Shown piece after piece: positions 35,330 to 42,751 of a stretch of 64,000 bases of DNA (positions within the stretch are counted from its first letter, which is position 1; each line of letters opens with the position of its first letter). Source of the stretch: Gemmatimonadaceae bacterium (GTDB lineage Bacteria; Latescibacterota; UBA2968; UBA8231); NCBI GenBank assembly GCA_026706075.1, contig JAPOZM010000001.1:80230-144229 (forward strand), given 5' to 3'. The notes under the pieces were generated by a model. That model did not search any database, was not told the DNA's origin, and worked only from the letters and a program-made list of their open reading frames with translations. Both the position numbers and the translations under genes were made by a program.

Positions 35330-37984
35330 ATGACACGGATCATCAGCTTCCCCGCCCTTCTGGTCCTGGTTGCCGCCACTGGCCTGACGGCCCAGGGCCG
35401 GGCGTACCGGATCGCCGGCGACGAGCTTGTCGTCGACCGCCGCAGCCTCTGGCAGAACTGGATCTATTCCGAGGAAACCCTCGAGGTCTCCCCCTCGGGG
35501 GAGGTGAGCCCCCTCGCCCTGCGCAAGGACATCAACGCCGTCCCCGAGATCGTCCGCTACCTGCGCCTCCATCCACCGCCGCACCTCAAGAACAAGGAGC
35601 CCGAGGAGATCACCCTCGCCGACGCCTTGCAGGCCGGCTCCAACCCCCGTGACGTGGTCAATGTCCTCGACGGGGACCCGACCACATACTGGCAGCCCGA
35701 CCTGACCGACGCCCCCCCCGTCGAGCTCGGCGCGCGCTGGTGGCTCATGGTCGACCTGGGAAGGAACGTCATCGCCAAGAGGCTGGTACTCCGGTTCGCG
35801 GAGGAGGAACTGGGCGATCCGTTCCTTCAGTTCGACGTCCTCGTCTCAAACGGCGAGCGTTCGCCGTCGGCCGCCGCTTCGAAACACCCGTTCTTCGCAA
35901 CGGTGTACCGAACGTTGAGGCCCAACAAGGACGTCCGGGTGCTGGACCTCACCTTCGAGGACGTAAACGCCGATTCCGTCGTCGGCGAGGCGCCGCTGGC
36001 CGCCATCCTGCCGCCATCCACCGTCGACCGCGACCACAGCGTGCAGGCCCCCAGGGAACTCGCGGGCGCCTCGCTGCGATACGTCATGGTGGTCGTCCGT
36101 GACAGCGACTTCGACCGCGGCCGGCTGGTCAGCCCCGAGGCCTACGCCGCCCTGCCCGAGGACGACAAGGGCGCCGTCGTCCACCACAAGCTGCAGCGGG
36201 ACGGCCGGCTCACCGAGTTGAGCGAAGCCGACTACCTGCGTCTGCCCGCCGGACAGCAGGGAGAGATCCTCCACTACCGCAAGGAGCGGCCCCGCCTGGC
36301 CGACATCGAGGTGTGGACCGAGGGGGACAACGTCATGCCCGCCATCTACAAGCGCGGCGGGGAAATCAGCGGCAACGCGAACCTGAACTACGGCAGGCTG
36401 GTGGACGGCCTCGTGGGCTCCTTCACCGAGGTCAACATGGGCCGAGAAGGGTACGTCCTCTTCGACCTGGGGGCCACCTTCTGGCTCGACGCCTACCGGC
36501 TGATGTACGGCGGCGTCACGAACCGCGAGAGGAAGAGCTTCAACTCCTACGATCTCGAGGCCTCCGACGGATCCCTGAACCCCGACGGCACCCTGAAGTT
36601 CAAGACCGTGGCCCGCCGCATACAGAAGCAGATGCGCAAGGACTTCGAGGTTCACGACTTCGACCTCGTGAAGACCCGGTTCTTCCGTCTCGTCTTCGAG
36701 TTGGGCTTCACCCACGAGCAACCTCACACCTCCGCGCCAGGGGAGATCTACCTCTACGGCCGGGGATACATCGCCGAAGTCCGCATGGAGTCGGGCCTGG
36801 TCGAGCTAGGAGCCCGCCGCAACCTTCTGAGCATGTCCTGGGAAGCAGACACCCCGCCTGGGACCGCAATCTCGATCCAGACCCGCGCCGGCAACGAGCT
36901 GCGGGAGGTCCTCCACTACTACAAGGCCGACGGCACGGAGATCAGCGAGAAGGCCTACAACAATCCGTCCCTGCTGGCTTCCTTGAAGGGCCCCATCGTC
37001 GCCGAGATGGTGGAAGGAGACGACTGGAGCGGCTGGAGCCAGCCCTACGAGGACGCCTCGGGGAGTCCCTTCCTCTCTCCCTCCCCGAGGGAGTTCCTCA
37101 ACATCTCCGCCACCCTGGTCTCGGACGATCCCGATCTGCACCCTACGCTTCGCTCCCTCCGGCTGCGCTTCAGCAACCCCGTCGCACAGGGGCTCCTTGC
37201 GGAGGTGACCCCCACCCGGGTCGACTCGCTGGGGGTCCCGCGGGACTTCTCCCTCTTCCTGCGGCCCGAGTTCGACAGGCGGGACCCGGGATTCGACGAG
37301 CTGCTGCTCAGGACGCCCCCCGACATGTCCCTGGAATTCGCCGGGCTCTACGCCGGGACGGCCGAGGAGTTCGACGGCGGGGGCGGTACCCTGGTAGAGG
37401 ATGTGGAGATCCTTCCCACCGGTCCCGACAGCCTGCGCCTCTCCTTCCCCATGGTGGAGCCCCGCGGGATCGAGGTGTTGCGCCTCGACTTCCGAACCGC
37501 CCTGTTCACCATCGGCGCCCAGTTGCAGGCCGCGGTCAAGCGGGCCCGGGACGGTGAGGACGCCTGGCAGCGGGTCGATCCCGGCGACGCCCTCGCCAGC
37601 GTCGACAGCGAAGCGATCACCCTCATCGGCGAAACCACCGGCGGCAGCCTGCTTGCCGGTGTGAACCTGAGTTCCCCGGTCATCACGCCCAACGGCGACG
37701 GGATCAACGACGAAGCCCTGTTCTCGCTCAAGGTCGTCCGCGTCGCCGACGGGAGTCCCGTGGACCTGCGAATCCACGACCTCGGGGGCCGGCTCGTTCG
37801 CCGGATCGTCGAGCACGGGTCCGCGGGTACCGGTCTCTACGAGATCGCCTGGGACGGCCTCGACGCCAACGGGCTCGTCGTGCCCCCGGGGATCTACCTC
37901 GTGCGCCTGCGAGTCGACACCGACGACGGCGGGCGCCGCCTGGAGGGCCGCGAGGCGGTGCGGACCCTGGCCGTCTCCTACTGA
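35330..37984 (+). CDS. A3: secreted discoidin-like surface protein, longest paralogue, TPNGDGxND/FlgD-Ig tail (884 aa)
   Basis: Signal peptide cut after TAQG. Two discoidin-like domains appear to be present. One is near VLDGDPTTYWQPDL and WWLMVDLGRNVIAKRLVLRF; the other is near LNYGRLVDGLVGSFTEVNMG and VLFDLGATFWLDAYRL, ending EIYLYGRGYIAEVRME. The rest follows A1/A2: DWSGWSQPY, SPSPREFLNISATL, LAEVTPTRVDSLGV, then VITPNGDGINDEAL and FlgD-Ig (WDGLDANGLVVPPGIYLVRL). An unusual feature is a short repeat: YAALPEDDKGAVVHHKLQRDG, followed directly by YLRLPAGQQGEILHYRKE, with a third related copy HYYKADGTEISEKAY at about 36914. It lies 32 bp after A2 and closes the operon. Confidence 0.72.
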   Translation: MTRIISFPALLVLVAATGLTAQGRAYRIAGDELVVDRRSLWQNWIYSEETLEVSPSGEVSPLALRKDINAVPEIVRYLRLHPPPHLKNKEPEEITLADALQAGSNPRDVVNVLDGDPTTYWQPDLTDAPPVELGARWWLMVDLGRNVIAKRLVLRFAEEELGDPFLQFDVLVSNGERSPSAAASKHPFFATVYRTLRPNKDVRVLDLTFEDVNADSVVGEAPLAAILPPSTVDRDHSVQAPRELAGASLRYVMVVVRDSDFDRGRLVSPEAYAALPEDDKGAVVHHKLQRDGRLTELSEADYLRLPAGQQGEILHYRKERPRLADIEVWTEGDNVMPAIYKRGGEISGNANLNYGRLVDGLVGSFTEVNMGREGYVLFDLGATFWLDAYRLMYGGVTNRERKSFNSYDLEASDGSLNPDGTLKFKTVARRIQKQMRKDFEVHDFDLVKTRFFRLVFELGFTHEQPHTSAPGEIYLYGRGYIAEVRMESGLVELGARRNLLSMSWEADTPPGTAISIQTRAGNELREVLHYYKADGTEISEKAYNNPSLLASLKGPIVAEMVEGDDWSGWSQPYEDASGSPFLSPSPREFLNISATLVSDDPDLHPTLRSLRLRFSNPVAQGLLAEVTPTRVDSLGVPRDFSLFLRPEFDRRDPGFDELLLRTPPDMSLEFAGLYAGTAEEFDGGGGTLVEDVEILPTGPDSLRLSFPMVEPRGIEVLRLDFRTALFTIGAQLQAAVKRARDGEDAWQRVDPGDALASVDSEAITLIGETTGGSLLAGVNLSSPVITPNGDGINDEALFSLKVVRVADGSPVDLRIHDLGGRLVRRIVEHGSAGTGLYEIAWDGLDANGLVVPPGIYLVRLRVDTDDGGRRLEGREAVRTLAVSY

Positions 37985-37995
37985 CCTCAAAGTGG

Positions 37996-38024
37996 TTGAT
38001 TTTCCGGTATCTTTTCCGTAGTAT
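37996..38024 (+). promoter_or_regulatory. Promoter of first CBM9-like gene
   Basis: TTGATT (37996-38001), 17 bp, TAGTAT (38019-38024), about 80 nt before the start codon. The same arrangement precedes the second copy at 39132-39160, supporting it by comparison. Confidence 0.65.
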
Positions 38025-38111
38025 TCGGCTGCTAACCGTCAACCACGCTCCTGACCGAGGGTATCCCGCCCTCGATCTTCACCCTTCCATCATGCGATTG
38101 GAGACATGACC

Positions 38112-39044
38112 ATGAGAAAGACCCTCACCATGGCGGTCCTGCTGTTGGGCTTCGGCTCGGCGCAGGCCCACATTCCCCCTGGCAGTGTGCTCGGGGTCTG
38201 GCAGTGGCCCTCGAATGCCCTGCCCGAGCTGGACGGCGACATCAGCGAGTGGGAGGTCATCCCGGATTACCTGTGGCTCAATCCGGCCACCAGCCTGGAC
38301 AACGACGGCAACCCCGTGTTCACCGGCGTCCATGGCAATGACAAGGGCATGACCGGCCCCGAGGGTGACGCCTCCGATCTCACCATACGCGTCGCCGTCG
38401 CCTGGAACGACGAATACGACCGCATGTACTTCGCCCAGGAGCGCTTCGACGACGTGTACGACCGCGACGTGGCCGAGCCGCCCGGCGAGTGCGGGGGCGA
38501 CGACAGCATCGAGATCCACGTCGATGCCGACCACACGGGCGGCGTCATGGTCACCGGCGACGACGAGACGCAAGCCAGGTCGGCCCAGATTGCCCACTGG
38601 CGCTGGCCGCCCATCGGAGAAGGGAACAACGCCTGGAGCTGGATGTGGGTGAGCTCCGCCACCTGGCACGACAAGGAGCCCTATGCCTGCTGCCCCGACG
38701 CCTTCGACATCGACGGTGGGCACGGCGACACCGATGTGACGCTGGTATCCGAGTGGTGGACCGTCTACTTCAACGGCCTGGTTCACGAGTCGCCCGAGGA
38801 GAGCGTGGTCGCCCCCCTTTCGGAGGGCCAGATCATCGGCATGACCCTCGCCCTTTGCGACATCGACGCAGCCGACCAAGAGGGCCCCAATACGGTCTGG
38901 GTGTCGGGAGGTGAAGGCGCGGCGAGGTACTACGCTGACAGCGATGTCCTCGGCGACTGGGTCCTGCTGCCCGTGGATGAAGCCTTGATGACTGCTGTCG
39001 AGTCCAACAGCTGGGGCCAGGTCAAGGCCAGCCTCCAACAGTAA
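38112..39044 (+). CDS. Secreted CBM9-like (DOMON-type) protein, copy 1 (310 aa)
   Basis: Signal peptide MRKTLTMAVLLLGFGSAQA, expected cut after AQA, leaving His as residue 1 (HIPPGSVLGVWQWP). The mature protein looks like a single carbohydrate-binding module family 9-type beta-sandwich: LDGDISEWEVIPDYLWL opens it, LTIRVAVAWNDEYDRMYFAQERFDD is the typical ligand-contact strand region, and DDSIEIHVDADHTGG and ADSDVLGDWVLL follow. Cysteines at ECGG and ACCPD may form disulfides. I prefer ATG 38112 over 38106 because GGAG is then 8 nt upstream. It has its own promoter and terminator, so it is probably an abundant secreted or periplasmic protein. No catalytic motif; ligand unknown. Confidence 0.72.
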   Translation: MRKTLTMAVLLLGFGSAQAHIPPGSVLGVWQWPSNALPELDGDISEWEVIPDYLWLNPATSLDNDGNPVFTGVHGNDKGMTGPEGDASDLTIRVAVAWNDEYDRMYFAQERFDDVYDRDVAEPPGECGGDDSIEIHVDADHTGGVMVTGDDETQARSAQIAHWRWPPIGEGNNAWSWMWVSSATWHDKEPYACCPDAFDIDGGHGDTDVTLVSEWWTVYFNGLVHESPEESVVAPLSEGQIIGMTLALCDIDAADQEGPNTVWVSGGEGAARYYADSDVLGDWVLLPVDEALMTAVESNSWGQVKASLQQ

Positions 39045-39076
39045 GAAGCGGCTGCTGGTACACGCCGCTGTTTCCA

Positions 39077-39114
39077 GTGAGGCAGGCCCTCGGGGGCCTG
39101 CCTCACTCTTTTTT
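39077..39114 (+). terminator. Intrinsic terminator after CBM9-like copy 1
   Basis: A perfect 13-bp stem, GTGAGGCAGGCCC/GGGCCTGCCTCAC, with a TCGG loop, is followed by TCTTTTTT. Confidence 0.95.
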
Positions 39115-39131
39115 GCCTGAGCAGGAATGCG

Positions 39132-39160
39132 TTGATTTTGCGGTGGTTTGGTGGTAGCTT
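39132..39160 (+). promoter_or_regulatory. Promoter of second CBM9-like gene
   Basis: TTGATT (39132-39137), 17 bp, TAGCTT (39155-39160), just after the previous terminator and in the same place relative to its gene as the promoter of copy 1. Confidence 0.6.
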
Positions 39161-39235
39161 ACGCCAAGCCGCTCAGGATCGAGGTACCGCGCCCCGATCG
39201 TTCACCCCTCCCACCTGGCGATTGGAGATATGACC

Positions 39236-40198
39236 ATGAGAAAGACCCTAACCATCGCGGTTCTGCTGCTGGCCTTCGGCTCGGCGCAGGCCCACATTCC
39301 CCCGGGCGTCGTCCTCGGCGTCTGGCAGTGGCCTTCGAATGCCCTGCCCACCATGGACGGCGACATCGGCGAGTGGGAGGTCATACCCGACTACCTCTGG
39401 CTCACCCCGTCCACCCTGGACACCGACGGCAACGCCCTGTTCCACGCCGTTGCGGGCGATCACAAGGGCATGGACGGCACCGAGAATGACGCCTCCGACC
39501 TCACCATCCGCGTCGCCGTCGCCTGGAACGACGAGTTCGACCGCATGTACTTCGCCCAGGAGCGCTTCGACGACTTGTACGACCGCGACGTGGCGGAGCC
39601 GCCCGGCGCCTGCGGCGGCGACGACAGCATCGAGGTCCACGTCGACGCCGACCACAGCGGCGGCCTCCTCTACTACTCCGGCGACGACTTTCCCGACACC
39701 GACGAGGGGCGGGCGGCACGGACGGCTGCCAACGGCCGGAATGCCCAGATCGCCCACTTCCGCTTCCCGCCGATCGGAGAAGGGAACAACGCCTGGCACT
39801 GGCTGTGGGTGAGCGCCGCCACCTGGCACGACAGGGAGCCCTACTCCTGCTGCCCCGACTCCTACGACTTGGACGGTGAGCACGGCGGCACCGATGTGAC
39901 CCTGACCGCCGAGTGGTGGTCCGTCTACTTCAACGCCCTGGACCACCAGTCGCCCGAGGAGAGCGTGATCGCCCCCTTGTCGGAGGGTCAGATCATCGGA
40001 ATGGGGGTCGCCTTCTGCGACATCGACGGGGCCTCCAACGAGGATGGCCACAACTCGGTCTGGCGGTCGGGCGGTCCCGGCGGCGCGAGGTGGTACGCTG
40101 ACAGCGAGTTCGTCAGCGACTGGATCCTGCTGGAGGACATGATGACGGCGGTCGAGTCCAACAGTTGGGGGCACGTCAAGGCCAGCTTCCAGCAGTAA
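39236..40198 (+). CDS. Secreted CBM9-like (DOMON-type) protein, copy 2 (320 aa)
   Basis: Paralogue of the preceding gene, with signal peptide MRKTLTIAVLLLAFGSAQA and the same predicted N-terminal His. The core strands (MDGDIGEWEVIPDYLWL, LTIRVAVAWNDEFDRMYFAQERFDD, DDSIEVHVDADHSGG) and cysteines (ACGG, SCCPD) are conserved. The main difference is an insertion after the HVDADHSGG strand (YSGDDFPDTDEGRAARTAAN), which should lengthen one loop and may change ligand preference. Start chosen by the same GGAG spacing as copy 1. Independent promoter and terminator suggest separate regulation of the two copies. Confidence 0.72.
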   Translation: MRKTLTIAVLLLAFGSAQAHIPPGVVLGVWQWPSNALPTMDGDIGEWEVIPDYLWLTPSTLDTDGNALFHAVAGDHKGMDGTENDASDLTIRVAVAWNDEFDRMYFAQERFDDLYDRDVAEPPGACGGDDSIEVHVDADHSGGLLYYSGDDFPDTDEGRAARTAANGRNAQIAHFRFPPIGEGNNAWHWLWVSAATWHDREPYSCCPDSYDLDGEHGGTDVTLTAEWWSVYFNALDHQSPEESVIAPLSEGQIIGMGVAFCDIDGASNEDGHNSVWRSGGPGGARWYADSEFVSDWILLEDMMTAVESNSWGHVKASFQQ

Positions 40199-40236
40199 GA
40201 GCGGCTGCCCCAGCGCCGCTGGTATAGCGGTTTCCA

Positions 40237-40274
40237 GGGGAGGCAGGCCCCCGCGGCCTGCCTCCCCTTTTCTT
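40237..40274 (+). terminator. Intrinsic terminator after CBM9-like copy 2
   Basis: A perfect 13-bp stem, GGGGAGGCAGGCC/GGCCTGCCTCCCC, with a 5-nt loop, is followed by TTTTCTT. Confidence 0.93.
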
Positions 40275-40308
40275 GCGCCAGGACCTGACCCCGGAGGGAA
40301 TCGACCCG

Positions 40309-41778
40309 ATGGACAGCAAGGGCGTTGCCCCCGCCAAGACCGCCGACGAGAGCTCGGCTCCCGCCGCGCTCTGGCGCCGGGGGGCGGACCTGTGGGACGT
40401 CAAGGGCCACGTGGAGCGCCCCGCGAAACGGATCCCCGTGGTCGAGGAGGTCGACGTTCTGGTCGCCGGCGGCGGCATCACCGGGATCATCGCCGCCCTG
40501 GCCGCGGGACGGCTGGGCGCCCGGACCCTGGTGGTGGAACCCTTCGGCAGCCTGGGCGGCAACATGGGCCCCGGCATGTTCGCCGGCGGGTCACTGCACC
40601 TGGCCCTGAAGAACCCGGAGGCCTTCCCCGACGGCCTCGGGGGCATACCCCAGGAGTTCAACGAGCGGGTCGTCGACCACGAGGAGCGCCGCGTCGGCTC
40701 CGACTACCTGCGCGACAGCAAGACGGTGCCCTACGTGGCCACCCGGATGCTCGAGGAGGCAGGGGTAGGGATCCTCCTCTTCAGCGCCGTCGTCGACGTG
40801 GTGAAGGAGGGCGACCGGCTCACCGGCATCCTCGTGGAGAACAAGTCGGGCACCCTGGCGATCCGCTCCCGGGTCGCCGTCGACTGCACGGGCACGGCCG
40901 ATGTGGCCGACCGCGCCGGGGCCCCCGTGGTCGAGCTGGAGGAGAACCCCTCCATGGGCGTCTTCTTCGGCATCATGGGGGTCGACGCCGAGCGCTGGGC
41001 ACGGGCCCGGGACGGGCGCCCCGACCTCACGGCGGACGACGAAGCCTGGCTGGAGGAGCACCAGGTTCCGCCGCAGCTCATGCCCTGGGCGCGCCAGGCC
41101 TGGGAGGCGGGGGAGTTCCGGATCGTCCAGATCGTCGACGGCTTCGCCACCCTCGAGATCACCCTCATGGAGCCCAAGGGGGATCCGCCGTCGGTCAACT
41201 GCCGGACCCGAGTCAACGGGCGGTTCCACCCCGGCGACGGGCTCGCCCTCTCCCGCATCCAGCAGCAGCAGTGGTGCTTCATCTACGAGTTCGTCGAGTT
41301 CATGAACCGCTACGTCCCCGGGTACGAGGAGGCCTACCTCTACGTCGTCTCCCCGTACTTCCAGGCCCGCGGCGGCAAGAGCATCGAGAGCGAGCGCGCC
41401 CTGACCCTGGAGGACGTGGCCGCCGGGGCCCGCTTCGACGACGTGATCTACACCTACTACGACGACAAGCGCTACGTCGAGGGCGGCGTCGACGTCCCCT
41501 ACCGCATGCTCATCCCCAAGGGGGTGGACGGCCTGATCGCCTCCGGGCGCAGCGCCATGAAGCGCGGCCCCCAGTTCCGCCAGCGCTACAGCGCCCAGCA
41601 GATGGGGCAGGTGGCGGGCACTGCGGCGGCCCTGTCCGCCCTCGAGGGCGTCTCCCCCCGCGACCTGGACGTCCATCTCCTGCAGGAGACGCTGCTGGCG
41701 GCCCGGCACCACATCGGGCCCCGGGAGCGGCTGCGGCAACTCGGCCTCACCCCGCCGACCCCCGCCCGGGAGGGTTGA
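40309..41778 (+). CDS. FAD-dependent oxidoreductase (FAD_oxidored family, 489 aa)
   Basis: This is a flavoprotein with an N-terminal Rossmann dinucleotide site, VDVLVAGGGITGIIAALAAGRLG, a second ADP-binding strand TLVVEPFGSLGGNM, and VAVDCTGTADVADRAGA. The late ..GLIASGRSAMKRGPQ.. segment closes the FAD site as in PF12831-type proteins. These are common in FCB, Planctomycetes and soil bacteria within sugar or carboxylate catabolic clusters, but their substrates are mostly unknown. The start is uncertain: ATG 40309 has GGAGG 11 nt upstream; an in-frame TTG at 40273 lies inside the preceding terminator and is unlikely. It is followed within 2 bp by a metallophosphoesterase, so the two are co-transcribed. 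No signal peptide. Confidence 0.8.
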   Translation: MDSKGVAPAKTADESSAPAALWRRGADLWDVKGHVERPAKRIPVVEEVDVLVAGGGITGIIAALAAGRLGARTLVVEPFGSLGGNMGPGMFAGGSLHLALKNPEAFPDGLGGIPQEFNERVVDHEERRVGSDYLRDSKTVPYVATRMLEEAGVGILLFSAVVDVVKEGDRLTGILVENKSGTLAIRSRVAVDCTGTADVADRAGAPVVELEENPSMGVFFGIMGVDAERWARARDGRPDLTADDEAWLEEHQVPPQLMPWARQAWEAGEFRIVQIVDGFATLEITLMEPKGDPPSVNCRTRVNGRFHPGDGLALSRIQQQQWCFIYEFVEFMNRYVPGYEEAYLYVVSPYFQARGGKSIESERALTLEDVAAGARFDDVIYTYYDDKRYVEGGVDVPYRMLIPKGVDGLIASGRSAMKRGPQFRQRYSAQQMGQVAGTAAALSALEGVSPRDLDVHLLQETLLAARHHIGPRERLRQLGLTPPTPAREG

Positions 41779-41779
41779 C

Positions 41780-42751
41780 TTGACCGGCGAGCCGGGGGAA
41801 CGCTTCTCCTTCATCCAGATCACCGACTGCCACCTTCTGGACACGCCGGGGAGCCTGCTGCGGGGGCTCTGCCTGCACTTCACCCTGCAGCGGGTGCTGC
41901 AGCACATCGCCCGCCACGAAGCCGCCGAGGCGGACTTCATCCTCGGCACCGGGGACTATGTCAGCTTCCCCCTGGACCGCCCCTACCGCTGCTTTGCCGG
42001 CGCCGTCCACCTGCGGCCCTCGGCCCCCTTCCCGGGCCCCCAGCGCCTTGACTTCCCCGGCATGGAGGGGATGCCCATCTACCTCGTCCCGGGCAACCAC
42101 GACCAGGACGGGCCCTTCCTGCGCCACCTCTTCCCCGGCTCGGCGGCCCCGGCCTCCCTCGACTTCGCCTTCACCCACAAGGGCGTCCGCTTCCTCTGCC
42201 TCGACACGCCGCGGTTCGTCAACCGCCCGATCCCCCCGCCCCGGAGGGACCGCATGCCCGCCTCCTCCTTGCGGCTGCTGGAGCGGGAGTGCGCCCGCCT
42301 GCCGCCGGAGACGCCGATCATCGTCGCCATGCACCTGCCCGCCGCCCCGGTGGCCGAGATGCCCTGGGTCGAGGGGGAGATGCCCGAGGACATGGACCGG
42401 GTGTGGGAGATCCTGAAAGGCCGGAGAGTGCTGGCCCTCCTCCACGGCCACATCCACGCCACCAAGGAGCGCGAGGTGGAGGGCGTGCCCGTCCTCGGAC
42501 TGCGCTCGACGGGCAACCAGTGGGCCGACGGGGACGTGCAGATCCTGGTCCCCACCACCCTGCTTCCCCACTTCCGCGTGGTCACCGTGGAGGAGGGACG
42601 CCTGACCCACCGCAACGTCGAGGTCGACACGACATGGGGGAACGTCGACCTGCAGCCCGGCCTGCCCATGACGGAGCGCGGATTCCTCGAAGAGGGAGGC
42701 CCCGCCGTGCGCCACCTGATCCACGGCGAGCCGCCCGCCAGGGAGTGGTGA
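41780..42751 (+). CDS. Calcineurin-like metallophosphoesterase (323 aa)
   Basis: Third metallophosphoesterase in the window. Motifs in order: QITDCHLLD (D-x-H), GTGDYVS (GD), VPGNHDQDG (GNHD), VAMHLPA (H) and LLHGHIHATK (GHxH). TTG start with GGAGG 6 nt upstream; the stop overlaps the start of the next gene (TGATG), implying translational coupling. No signal peptide. It lies between a flavoprotein and a glycosidase-like beta-propeller gene, so a sugar-phosphate or phosphodiester substrate is conceivable but unproven. Confidence 0.8.
   Translation: MTGEPGERFSFIQITDCHLLDTPGSLLRGLCLHFTLQRVLQHIARHEAAEADFILGTGDYVSFPLDRPYRCFAGAVHLRPSAPFPGPQRLDFPGMEGMPIYLVPGNHDQDGPFLRHLFPGSAAPASLDFAFTHKGVRFLCLDTPRFVNRPIPPPRRDRMPASSLRLLERECARLPPETPIIVAMHLPAAPVAEMPWVEGEMPEDMDRVWEILKGRRVLALLHGHIHATKEREVEGVPVLGLRSTGNQWADGDVQILVPTTLLPHFRVVTVEEGRLTHRNVEVDTTWGNVDLQPGLPMTERGFLEEGGPAVRHLIHGEPPAREW

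Larger units (their letters stand above)
37996..40274 (+). repeat. Tandem duplication of promoter, CBM9-like gene and terminator
   Basis: Two consecutive units each contain a TTGATT-17-TAGNNT promoter, the near-identical leader end GCGATTGGAGAYATGACCATG, a CBM9-like gene and a GGCAGGCC/GGCCTGCC terminator. 53 of the first 60 encoded residues are identical. The intergenic DNA has diverged much more than the coding sequence, so the duplication is not very recent and the proteins appear to be under selection. Confidence 0.85.

Noticed and set aside
41780..42751. Treating the three metallophosphoesterases (18312, 19300, 41780) as recent duplicates
   Set aside because: They share only the catalytic motifs; the rest does not align by eye, so they are distant family members.
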